Origin: Candidatus Latescibacteria bacterium 4484_107
Lineage (GTDB): Bacteria; Latescibacterota; 4484-107
Reading direction: 5' to 3'
Assembly: GCA_002059205.1 (NCBI GenBank)
Contig: MVCQ01000116.1
Coordinates: 1 to 8,380, forward strand
Length of the DNA stretch: 8,380 bases
In this document: positions 1-6,705 of the stretch, one piece after another
Numbering within the stretch: the stretch's first letter is position 1
Layout of the letters: every line of letters begins with the position of its first letter
The notes under the pieces: model-generated
The model's database searches: none
What the model saw: the letters and a program-made list of their open reading frames with translations, nothing else
Told to the model about the DNA's origin: nothing
Translations under genes and position numbers: made by a program

Positions 1-884
1 AAATCGCTGTACACGCCTCGGATAGCGGGTAAATTTTTCGCAAAGTGGTATTCCTTCTCGATCTTATGCTTGAACTTCAGGTTTGCCTGAAAAAACGTGA
101 GCTCATCCCTGAGCAGCTTATTCAAATCCAATAGCTGTTCGTCCTGTTCCTGTTCCTGACGGCTCTTGTGCATCATATTTTCAATGATACTGTTCATTGT
201 ATCCACTTGACGAAGCATCACGCCCGCCTTTTCCGCTTCCTCAGGACGTGTAAATTGCAACAATTGCAGACGCCCGCTGAGCACGGTCAGTGGATTTTTC
301 AGATTATGCGCGATGCCCGACGCGAGCATCCCGATGTCCGCCAGCTTGGCCTGCTGAAGCAGCTCCAACTCCATCTCCCTGCGTTTTTCCTCGGACTTTT
401 TCAACTCCTCTGTGCGCTCCTGCACTCGTTCCTCTAAACGCTCGTTCCATTCCATAAGTTGCGTATTCTGCCGCTCTATCCGCTCCATCAATTGCCGATT
501 TTCCCGGATCAGATCCCGGTGGTGCAGGGCGCTTTGGATAGTCATCCGGAGGTCCTTGTTTTCGATGGGCTTGGTCAGGAAGCGATAGACCTCTCCCTCG
601 TTGATCGCGGTCACCGCGGCATCCATACTGCTTTGCCCGGTCAACATGATCCGGATCGTATCCGGCCAGCGTTCCCGGACCTGCTGCAGAAACGCCACAC
701 CCGTCATGCCCGGCATCATCTGATCGGAGATCACCAGATCTATGGGATGCATTTCCATGACCCGCAGCCCCTCGGATCCGCCCGACGCGGTAAAGATCTC
801 ATACGGCTCCCGAAACAGCGTTCTCCGCAATGCCTTCAGGACATTTATCTCATCGTCCACTAAAAGAACTTTGTGTTTTTCCAT
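1..884 (-). CDS. Receiver-histidine kinase fusion protein, 3' end outside window
   Basis: Cytoplasmic two-component protein with a receiver placed before a histidine kinase. The frame is open from an ATG at 884 to the window edge, giving 294 codons. Residues 1-120 form a receiver with acidic pair D10/D11, phospho-acceptor D54 in ISDQMMPGMTG, T82 in MLTGQ and K105 in FLTKP. Residues about 122-180 are a charged coiled coil. The dimerisation/phospho-acceptor segment holds H193 in GIAHNLKNPLT. The sequence stops just where the ATPase N-box should begin. No transmembrane segment is seen, so the input is probably phosphotransfer to D54, perhaps from the HPt-bearing kinase upstream. The order REC-coiled coil-HisKA is known among soluble RR-HK hybrids. 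Only a poor ribosome binding site precedes the start (AATAAG region), but no better in-frame start exists. Separation from the preceding gene by 518 bases suggests its own promoter, which I could not locate. The partner is unknown. Confidence 0.9.
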   Translation of the reverse strand, partial: MEKHKVLLVDDEINVLKALRRTLFREPYEIFTASGGSEGLRVMEMHPIDLVISDQMMPGMTGVAFLQQVRERWPDTIRIMLTGQSSMDAAVTAINEGEVYRFLTKPIENKDLRMTIQSALHHRDLIRENRQLMERIERQNTQLMEWNERLEERVQERTEELKKSEEKRREMELELLQQAKLADIGMLASGIAHNLKNPLTVLSGRLQLLQFTRPEEAEKAGVMLRQVDTMNSIIENMMHKSRQEQEQDEQLLDLNKLLRDELTFFQANLKFKHKIEKEYHFAKNLPAIRGVYSD

Positions 885-978
885 AGCGTTACTTATTGCT
901 TTGTGAGATTTGAAATACAGAGTTTGTGAAGCGGAAAGCCTGAAGCGTGAAAAGCAGTAGCCAGAAGTCAGCATTTCC

Positions 979-1010
979 ATTATGCGGGGGGGGCGGGGGA
1001 CGCGCATAAT
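979..1010. repeat. 8-bp inverted repeat enclosing a G-rich loop
   Basis: ATTATGCG (979-986) and CGCATAAT (1003-1010) are exact inverted repeats around the 16-base loop GGGGGGGCGGGGGACG. The plus strand therefore carries G runs of 8 and 5; the minus strand, which is the coding strand for the downstream gene, carries matching C runs. It lies about 95-130 bases upstream of the ATG at 884. It could be a transcript hairpin, a cruciform or a two-tier quadruplex on the plus strand. No T tract follows on the minus strand, so a terminator is unlikely. Confidence 0.55.
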
Positions 1011-1105
1011 TCTTTCAGAAACAAACATGAATGTGGTTCCTTGGAGCCCAAAAAACCATTTTGGAACTCCTTCCGTTGCAGCGGATTACAGAAGTATTTC
1101 TTGGT

Positions 1106-1147
1106 AGAAGTCAGAAGTCGGGAGGAGCTATTATGAATTCTGAATTC
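1106..1147. repeat. Two short heptamer tandem repeats
   Basis: AGAAGTC occurs twice in tandem at 1106-1119 and TGAATTC twice in tandem at 1134-1147. A single extra AGAAGTC sits at 963-969 and a near match (AGAAGTA) near 1090. The unit length of seven is the same as in the CTCACCA array at 1367-1394, although the unit sequences differ. Short heptanucleotide arrays of this kind are known between genes in cyanobacteria and some other bacteria. No function is evident. Confidence 0.6.
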
Positions 1148-1164
1148 AGGAGTCCCTCACCGGG

Positions 1165-1365
1165 TTCTGTCGGAAAATGCCGAAATTCAGCCTTCAGACC
1201 GCCGGAGATAAAACAGCGAACACATTTTCCATCAATAGGTTGCAGGATTAGAGTAGGTACATCGTCTCAGAGAATATATTGAAGCCGTTTTGTGGAATTA
1301 CTCTCTTTATTTATAGTGAGTTAAATCCATCTGGTTATTTCGTGATATTCTATTTTCCGACAGAA
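1165..1365. repeat. 14-bp inverted repeat pair bounding a 201-base non-coding segment
   Basis: TTCTGTCGGAAAAT at 1165-1178 is the exact reverse complement of ATTTTCCGACAGAA at 1352-1365. The 173 bases between them are non-coding and partly AT-rich. CTCACC flanks both sides, at 1156-1161 and 1367-1372, but does not abut the arms evenly, and the right-hand copy belongs to a heptamer array. The arrangement resembles a small non-autonomous (MITE-like) element, or a structure able to form a long stem. With one copy in view it cannot be called mobile. Confidence 0.45.
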
Positions 1366-1366
1366 T

Positions 1367-1394
1367 CTCACCACTCACCACTCACCACTCACCA
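1367..1394. repeat. Four tandem copies of CTCACCA
   Basis: Four exact head-to-tail copies of the heptamer CTCACCA (TGGTGAG on the minus strand) end eight bases short of the stop codon of the receiver gene at 1403. On the transcript they form the start of its 3' untranslated region. The array has no dyad symmetry, so it is not a terminator. It looks like a slippage-generated short tandem repeat. Confidence 0.85.
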
Positions 1395-1402
1395 GCCTTC
1401 CC

Positions 1403-2026
<624 letters not shown>

Positions 2027-2035
2027 GCTTTGGGA

Positions 2036-2041
2036 CTCCTT
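2036..2041 (-). promoter_or_regulatory. Ribosome binding site AAGGAG
   Basis: AAGGAG on the minus strand lies 9 bases upstream of the ATG at 2026. It fixes the start of the cysteine-tailed receiver gene and argues against the longer frame that begins at 2155 inside the palindromic repeat. Confidence 0.8.
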
Positions 2042-2061
2042 GCATTGTGTTTTTAGTCGGT

Positions 2062-2145
2062 GACGCAGAGCGTCCGGGTTTGCGTTCCCACGCAGAGCGT
2101 GGGAACGAGAAGAACGAGAAGAGCAGAGCGTGGGATCGAGAGGGA
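2062..2145. repeat. REP-like palindromic repeat, copy A
   Basis: The core is an exact palindrome with 11-bp arms, CGTTCCCACGC (2083-2093) and GCGTGGGAACG (2097-2107), around an AGA loop. A smaller hairpin, GACGC-AGA-GCGTC (2062-2074), precedes it and has the same loop. A degenerate half copy, GCAGAGCGTGGGATCGAGAG, follows at about 2123-2142. Copy B lies at 7672-7743. Repeats of this GTTCCCACGC type are scattered between genes in several bacterial phyla. Here it sits between the hybrid-kinase stop codon and the next gene. It might stabilise or stop the transcript, but no T tract follows on the minus strand. Confidence 0.85.
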
Positions 2146-2185
2146 ATGTATCCATCCGCTCCTGATTTGGGGTGGTGGGGAAGTA

Positions 2186-5100
2186 TTACTCATTGCTTAT
2201 TATCCCTTCGAGCCATCCCGGTTCCGCGAAAAAGGCTTTAACCTGCTTCATCTCCTGTTCGAGTTTTTCATAAAGAGGGAATGCGTCGTCCAGTCGGGAC
2301 TCCCGGGCTCTCGTTTCGAGTTCATAAGCCAGGTTGTATGCGGCCTTTGCTCCGAAGTTGCCCACCGCTCCCTTAAGGCGGTGCGCTTTCCGCCCGATCT
2401 GCTCGGCATCGCCAAGTTCGAGCGATTCCCGAAGTTCCTCGAGTTGTCCGGTGCTGTCCTCTACAAAGCTCTCCGCCAATTCCTTCAGCAGTTCTTTGTC
2501 CCCATCCACTGCGTCTATGACGGTGGAGAGATCGAGTCGAGCAACCTCCCGCGGGTTGTCCGAACCTCCCGCAGGTTCCAAACCTGCGGGAGGTTGAGGC
2601 CTGCCGTCCATCATCCGCTCGATGGTCGCGTAAAGCTCCTTGGCGTTTATGGGTTTGGCCACGTAATCGTCCATGCCCGCCTCCAGGCATTTCTCCCGTT
2701 CCCCCTTCATCGCATTGGCCGTCATCGCGACGATAGGGATGTGCGCTCCGGTCCCGTTTTCCTTTTTCCGGATCGCCTCAGTGGCCTCGAATCCGCCCAT
2801 TATAGGCATCTGCACATCCATCAGGATCAGATCGAAGGACTCGGATTCCAGGGCCTGCAAAGCCTCTTTTCCATCCGACGCAGCCGCCACGCGCCAGCCC
2901 TTCTTTTCAAGCAGCAGGATGGCCAGCTTCTGGTTGATGGCATTGTCTTCCGCCAGCAGAATCCGCGGCCTCCCGTTCGCGCCCGATTCGATGGTGGGGG
3001 TCGTCTCGGATTCCGGAGTAGATTCCGGGACTTCGACCTCAGCGGGCGCTCCCGCGCTCATCGCCTCCATCAGGACATTATAGAGCCGGGACTGGCGCAC
3101 CGGCTTGGTCAGCATCGCGAAAAAGCCAATGGCCTTGCATTGTTGGGCGTCAGCGCTGTCGCCTATCGAACTCATCAGTACCAAGACGGTATCCGAAAGG
3201 ACTGGGTTGGATTTAATAGCTTGGCCCAATGCCGCGCCGTCCATTCCGGGCATCTGCATGTCGAGAATCGCCAGGGGAAAAGGATCGCCGGAGTCTTTGG
3301 CTTCCCGCAAAATCTTCAGCGCACTGTACCCATCCCCCGCCTCGGCGGGGCGGCATCCCCACGAGGCAAGCTGGGTCCGAAAAATCGTGCGATTGGTCGC
3401 GTTGTCATCCACCACGAGCACGCGCAGATTCCGAATATCCGCCGGGATCATGGTCGGGGCAGAGGAGACTTCCTCGTCCCCCTTCTCCAACACCGCCGTG
3501 AACCAGAACGTACTGCCCTTGCCCTCTTTGCTTTCCAAACCGATCTCGCCGCCCATCATCTCCGCAAGCTGTTTGGAAATCGTGAGACCCAGCCCCGTGC
3601 CGCCAAACTTCCGGGTAGTCGAGCCATCCACTTGGGTGAAGCTCTGGAAGATCGCGGCCTGACGGTCCTTCGGGATGCCGATGCCCGTGTCCGTGACGGA
3701 GAAGCGCACCGTCGCGTGGGTGTCGGTCTTTGCGTTCAGTTCGGCGCGGATCACCACTTCGCCTTTTTCAGTGAATTTGATCGCGTTCCCGGTTAGATTC
3801 ATCAGGATTTGACGCAGGCGTCCCGAGTCTCCGCACAGCACGGCCGGCACGTCGGGATCCACGGAGCAAAATATCTCCAGTCCCTTTTCGTGCGCGCGCT
3901 GAGCGAGTGTTGCGGTCATGTCCTCCATTAGAACCTGCAGGTCGAAATCCGTATTCTCCATCTCTAACTTGCCCGCCTCGATCTTGGAAAAATCCAGAAT
4001 GTCGTTGATCACCGTCAACAGGGCATCGGCGGAGGACTTCACCGTTTCCGCATAGTCCCGTTGTTCGTCGTCGAGTTCAGTATCCAACAGCAGATCGGTC
4101 ATGCCGATCACCCCGTTCATCGGCGTGCGGATCTCGTGGGACATGTTGGCGAGAAAATCGCTCTTGGCCTGATTGGCGGCTTCGGCGGCTTCCTTGGCTT
4201 TCAGCATTTCTGCTTCCGCTTGCTTGCGCTCGGTGATGTCCTTATCCACCCCGCGATAGCCTTTCCAGTTTCCCTTGTCGTCCAATATGGGGATTCCGTT
4301 GGTGAGCAAACATACCCGGTGGCCGTCCTTGTGGACGTTCCAGTTTTCCAGGTCTTTGATGGGCTGCTTCTTCTTTTTGATCTCTTCGAGAATTTTGCCA
4401 ATTTTTTCGGCTTCGTCCTCCGGCATAAGATCAAGCGACGTCTTCCCGATTATCTCCTCGGGGACGTATCCCAGGATGTCCCGAACTTTTTTGGAGCAAT
4501 AGCTAAAGTCCCCGTTCGTATCGGTCTCCCACACCCAATCGGACGTACTCAAAACGAGGTGCTTAAATCGTTCTTCCGAGGTGCGCAACTCCTCCTCCGC
4601 CTGTTTGCGCTGGATGGCCATAGCCACCTGTTTTGAAACGAACATGAGTATATTTTTCTCTTCCTCGCCGTATTGCACGCCCTCCGTATAACTCTGGATA
4701 GCCAGTACGCCTATGGTCTTTTCCTGCGTTTTCAGCGGGACACCGAGCCAGCAAATCGGCACGTTGCCGAGAATTTCGATCTCCCCTTTCTTCGAGAGTT
4801 CTTCGAACGTTTCGCGTGAAGCCAACAGGGGTTCCGCAGTTCTTAGCACGTATTCCGTCACTCCCCGTCCGTGTTTTCTCGGCGCAGGAATCTCTCCGTC
4901 CTCAGATATGAAATAGGGAAAACGGACCTCCTTCGTAGTTTCGTCATAGAGCGCAATGCTGAAGTGCTGTTTTGCCGGCATTAAGTTCCTAATAATATCG
5001 TGGATGGAGCGATACAGATCGTGAAGCTCTCCGGCGGAATGGACCGCCTCCGAAATCTGATACGTCGAGGCCCGGATGCTTTCCATCCGCTTGCGTTCTT

Positions 5101-5917
5101 TCTCCAATAGGGTGTTTTCAACAGCCACCGCAAGCTGTGCCCCGATGTTTCCCAAAACAGACTCTTTTCCCGAAAAATCCCCCTCGCAAACCAAATTGGC
5201 AACGCCGGTCAGCCGATTCCTCGAACGAATCGGAAGCGAGACCGCGGAAACGATTCCTTCGGATTCCAGCGCGTTCCTCCCGGTTTCAAAATTGCCCGGA
5301 GTGGTTACAATCGGTCCGTCCGAGCAGAGGACTTTTTGAACCCTCGGATCGGAAAGCGGCAGGTTATCCACTTCCCTTAAGAATTCCCCGGATAGCCCGA
5401 TCGAATCGGCAATCCGCATGGTTTGGGTGGCTTCGTCCAATACGTAGATTCCGACCTGCTTGCAGGGCATCCGCTCGGCCAATGCTGTTAGAACTTCGTG
5501 CAGCAGCGTTTCCGAATTTTTGGAGGCGTTGATCACGGTGGATAGCTCGTATCCGATCCGGAGTTCCTCTTGCGCCTCCAAAAGCTCCGCCGTCCGTTCT
5601 TCGACCATCTTCTCCAGATTTTCCGAGTACTGCCGGACTTTATCCTCGGAGACTTCAAGCTCCTGGTTGGTCCGGCGAAGCGATTCAGTTGTCCCACCTC
5701 GTCGTTGCCTTTTTTTTCCCATATGGTCCGGGTCAGATCCCCCCCGGCGATCCGGAGAGCCGCCTCCGCCAATCCCTTGACCGGCCTGGATAATCCCCTG
5801 GACAGGAAAAACGCTAAGCCTCCGCCAACCCCCAGAGAAAGCGCGAGAAACGCAAGGATCCACCGGCTCGATTGTTCGAAGATGCGGTCGGTCTCGGCAA
5901 GGGTTCCCTTCGTCCAT
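2186..5917 (-). CDS. Hybrid histidine kinase, C-terminal part (GAF-GAF-PAS-HisKA-HATPase-REC-REC-HPt)
   Basis: This 1243-codon frame holds the cytoplasmic signalling part of a hybrid kinase. Residues 1-77 are an out-of-frame reading of the membrane/HAMP region of the overlapping frame and are probably not real; homology starts at E78. In order: coiled coil 80-118, GAF about 125-275, GAF about 295-440, PAS about 443-568 (WVWETDTNGDFSY), HisKA with H594 in NMSHEIRTPMNG, and HATPase with N707/N711, DTGIGIP (743-749) and GGTGLGL (772-778). REC1 follows with D837/D838, D886 and K938, then REC2 with E990/D991, D1034 and K1088. A Pro-rich linker encoded by a palindromic repeat covers 1105-1124, and the HPt domain has H1179 in KAHRLKGAVGNFGA. 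All catalytic and phospho-acceptor residues are intact, so a full His-Asp-His relay is possible. Membrane sensing depends on the N-terminal part in frame -1 (5533-6705). If translated alone it would need an internal start, such as the ATG at 5722, which lacks a good ribosome binding site. Confidence 0.88.
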   Translation of the reverse strand: MDEGNPCRDRPHLRTIEPVDPCVSRAFSGGWRRLSVFPVQGIIQAGQGIGGGGSPDRRGGSDPDHMGKKRQRRGGTTESLRRTNQELEVSEDKVRQYSENLEKMVEERTAELLEAQEELRIGYELSTVINASKNSETLLHEVLTALAERMPCKQVGIYVLDEATQTMRIADSIGLSGEFLREVDNLPLSDPRVQKVLCSDGPIVTTPGNFETGRNALESEGIVSAVSLPIRSRNRLTGVANLVCEGDFSGKESVLGNIGAQLAVAVENTLLEKERKRMESIRASTYQISEAVHSAGELHDLYRSIHDIIRNLMPAKQHFSIALYDETTKEVRFPYFISEDGEIPAPRKHGRGVTEYVLRTAEPLLASRETFEELSKKGEIEILGNVPICWLGVPLKTQEKTIGVLAIQSYTEGVQYGEEEKNILMFVSKQVAMAIQRKQAEEELRTSEERFKHLVLSTSDWVWETDTNGDFSYCSKKVRDILGYVPEEIIGKTSLDLMPEDEAEKIGKILEEIKKKKQPIKDLENWNVHKDGHRVCLLTNGIPILDDKGNWKGYRGVDKDITERKQAEAEMLKAKEAAEAANQAKSDFLANMSHEIRTPMNGVIGMTDLLLDTELDDEQRDYAETVKSSADALLTVINDILDFSKIEAGKLEMENTDFDLQVLMEDMTATLAQRAHEKGLEIFCSVDPDVPAVLCGDSGRLRQILMNLTGNAIKFTEKGEVVIRAELNAKTDTHATVRFSVTDTGIGIPKDRQAAIFQSFTQVDGSTTRKFGGTGLGLTISKQLAEMMGGEIGLESKEGKGSTFWFTAVLEKGDEEVSSAPTMIPADIRNLRVLVVDDNATNRTIFRTQLASWGCRPAEAGDGYSALKILREAKDSGDPFPLAILDMQMPGMDGAALGQAIKSNPVLSDTVLVLMSSIGDSADAQQCKAIGFFAMLTKPVRQSRLYNVLMEAMSAGAPAEVEVPESTPESETTPTIESGANGRPRILLAEDNAINQKLAILLLEKKGWRVAAASDGKEALQALESESFDLILMDVQMPIMGGFEATEAIRKKENGTGAHIPIVAMTANAMKGEREKCLEAGMDDYVAKPINAKELYATIERMMDGRPQPPAGLEPAGGSDNPREVARLDLSTVIDAVDGDKELLKELAESFVEDSTGQLEELRESLELGDAEQIGRKAHRLKGAVGNFGAKAAYNLAYELETRARESRLDDAFPLYEKLEQEMKQVKAFFAEPGWLEGIISNE
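2542..2595. repeat. Palindromic repeat inside the kinase coding region
   Basis: AACCTCCCGCAGGTT (2563-2577) and AACCTGCGGGAGGTT (2581-2595) are perfect 15-bp inverted repeats around CCA. A further half unit, AACCTCCCGCGGGTT, lies at 2543-2557. The repeat encodes the linker between REC2 and the HPt domain (QPPAGLEPAGG then SDNPRE). The paralogue has a related palindrome at 8153-8202 in another arrangement and reading frame. Palindromes of this AACCTCCCGCAGGTT type are, from memory, dispersed repeats in some environmental bacteria. Insertion in frame within a linker recalls the Rickettsia palindromic elements. Confidence 0.8.
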
Positions 5918-6705
5918 TCTTCCTCCATGGCATTGATCTGTTTGATCCTTTCCTCGATCCCGAGGGCCGCATCGGTATAGACCCCTCGCAGCCGCTCGAT
6001 CCCGGCGTCCAGGACCACGATCCTCATAAACAGCTTCCCGTAGTCGTCCGCCCGACGCTTTATCTCAGCCTTCGAGGAGACGCTGAGGGGGGCGCGGTCC
6101 ACATCGGTCTTAAAGAACGTGATCAATGTCTGCAGCCGGCCGATAGCGTCTATTTCTTTGTATAATAAATAATTCTTCTCGGTTCTTCTGATCATAAGCA
6201 GATCGATAAGGATTTGCTTCTGGCCGGTCTCCCTGACGGCATTCTCTAAACGACGGGCACTCCTTCTAAGATCTGTCAGCCCCCCCACGCCATGGCCCTT
6301 CTCCTTGATTTTATCGGCAACTGAAAGGAACCCTTTATGGTATTCGTCCGCGAAAGCTGAGATGAACTGCGTTGATGCCTTGTTCTCCTCCTCCCGGTCG
6401 AGCCCGATTCTCAAAGCCCAGAGCCCCCAGGCCTCCTTCTTGATCCGCGCGATTTGCTCCGCCACCTGCCCCACATAGCTCTCGTCTCCGTTGAGGAGAA
6501 AGTTTTTCTCAAGCCTTCTGGCCTCAAACAGGCTGTGCTCGATCTTTTTGACCTGCTTCCGCAACTCGATATTGTTATGGAACGTTCTCTGAGTCGGGCC
6601 TTTTACACCCGACAGGCCATAGAATCCGGCCCCACCGACCAGGCAGGTCAGCAACAGCATGGCGCCGAAGCCCATCAACATTTTTTTGAAAATCGTGATC
6701 TTCAT
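5533..6705 (-). CDS. Membrane sensor part of hybrid kinase (TM-HBM-like-TM-HAMP)
   Basis: Frame of 390 codons. TM1 spans about residues 8-31; the periplasmic helical domain spans about 32-281; TM2 spans about 282-303. A HAMP linker follows (LSRPVKGLAEAALRIAGGDL then NDEVGQL, to residue 340). The periplasmic part is long and all-helical, and contains two similar motifs, ARRLEKNFLL (62-71) and IRRTEKNYLL (172-181). That pattern fits the helical bimodular (HBM) sensors of McpS and TorS, which have two stacked four-helix bundles. Residues 341-390 are frameshifted readings of the next domain and not meaningful. The ATG at 6705 overlaps the stop codon of the CBM9-like gene (ATGA), and GGGAG lies 5 bases before it. 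This implies co-translation with the binding protein. The ligand is unknown; McpS-type HBM domains bind organic acids, while TorS receives its signal through the binding protein TorT. Confidence 0.87.
   Translation of the reverse strand: MKITIFKKMLMGFGAMLLLTCLVGGAGFYGLSGVKGPTQRTFHNNIELRKQVKKIEHSLFEARRLEKNFLLNGDESYVGQVAEQIARIKKEAWGLWALRIGLDREEENKASTQFISAFADEYHKGFLSVADKIKEKGHGVGGLTDLRRSARRLENAVRETGQKQILIDLLMIRRTEKNYLLYKEIDAIGRLQTLITFFKTDVDRAPLSVSSKAEIKRRADDYGKLFMRIVVLDAGIERLRGVYTDAALGIEERIKQINAMEEEWTKGTLAETDRIFEQSSRWILAFLALSLGVGGGLAFFLSRGLSRPVKGLAEAALRIAGGDLTRTIWEKKGNDEVGQLNRFAGPTRSLKSPRIKSGSTRKIWRRWSKNGRRSFWRRKRNSGSDTSYPP
5684..5718 (-). other. Frameshift region with A8 run
   Basis: The change from the sensor frame to the kinase frame is needed near 5686, right after the CTG codon for L340, where reading one base back gives GAA TCG CTT (ESL). 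Upstream at 5717-5710 lies a run of eight A. It is phased as A AAA AAA (5716-5710) in the sensor frame, which is the phase used at bacterial -1 slippery sites. A slip there would also reach the kinase frame but would replace GNDEVGQL with RQRRGGTT. Because the HAMP signature is conserved in the unslipped frame, a lesion at about 5686 is favoured. Confidence 0.75.

Larger units (their letters stand above)
885..1402. other. Gene-free stretch rich in short repeats
   Basis: No convincing coding frame is present on either strand: the short plus-strand frames here have no family resemblance and no ribosome binding sites. The stretch is patchy in composition, with an AT-rich part around 1270-1360 and a run of G around 986-999. 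It holds three different heptamer tandem repeats, a hairpin with a G-rich loop and a pair of 14-bp inverted repeats, each listed separately. It must contain the 5' leader, and probably the promoter, of the receiver-kinase gene that starts at 884. I see no clear -35/-10 pair and no intrinsic terminator (hairpin plus T tract) for the gene ending at 1403. Confidence 0.7.
2062..2773. repeat. Segmental duplication, left copy (pairs with 7672-8380)
   Basis: Aligned by eye, 2062-2773 matches 7672-8380 throughout. The match covers the REP-like repeat, the 40-odd non-coding bases before the stop codon, the HPt domain, the linker and the end of the last receiver. Encoded proteins differ at roughly a quarter of positions. 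Similarity stops on the left just outside the REP-like repeat; on the right it runs to the window edge. This is an old duplication of a kinase gene together with its 3' flank. Confidence 0.85.
2186..6705 (-). pseudogene. Reconstructed full-length membrane hybrid kinase, interrupted by a -1 frameshift
   Basis: Joining frame 5533-6705 up to L340 with frame 2186-5917 from E78 gives one protein of about 1506 residues: TM, HBM-like sensor, TM, HAMP, GAF, GAF, PAS, HisKA, HATPase, REC, REC, HPt. The HAMP signature GNDEVGQL ends the first frame, and the expected helical continuation ESLRRTNQELEVSE begins the second at the adjacent base. A single gene is therefore almost certain as the ancestral state. 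Whether it is a true mutation, a sequencing or assembly error, or programmed frameshifting cannot be decided here. There are no stop codons or frame breaks elsewhere, so decay, if real, is recent. Confidence 0.8.

Noticed and set aside
1367..1394. CRISPR-like array
   Set aside because: Units are 7 bases with no spacers, so this is a simple tandem repeat.
2083..2107. Intrinsic terminator after the hybrid kinase
   Set aside because: The stem is strong but no T tract follows on the minus strand and the loop/arm sequence recurs as a dispersed repeat. A role in termination is possible but unsupported.
2027..2155. Upstream ATG extension of the cysteine-tailed receiver by 43 codons
   Set aside because: The extension is a translation of the palindromic repeat (SHALRGN type) and the receiver fold starts at the internal ATG, which has a good ribosome binding site.
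2060..3796. Long plus-strand open frame of 578 codons
   Set aside because: It lies antisense to the kinase gene, whose catalytic motifs are intact. Its translation resembles no family and is low in complexity, and it begins inside the REP-like repeat. It is a by-product of codon bias on the other strand.
5687..5917. First 77 codons of the frame 2186-5917 as a genuine N-terminus
   Set aside because: These bases encode TM2 and HAMP in the overlapping sensor frame. In this frame they give a Gly/Arg-rich sequence with no domain.
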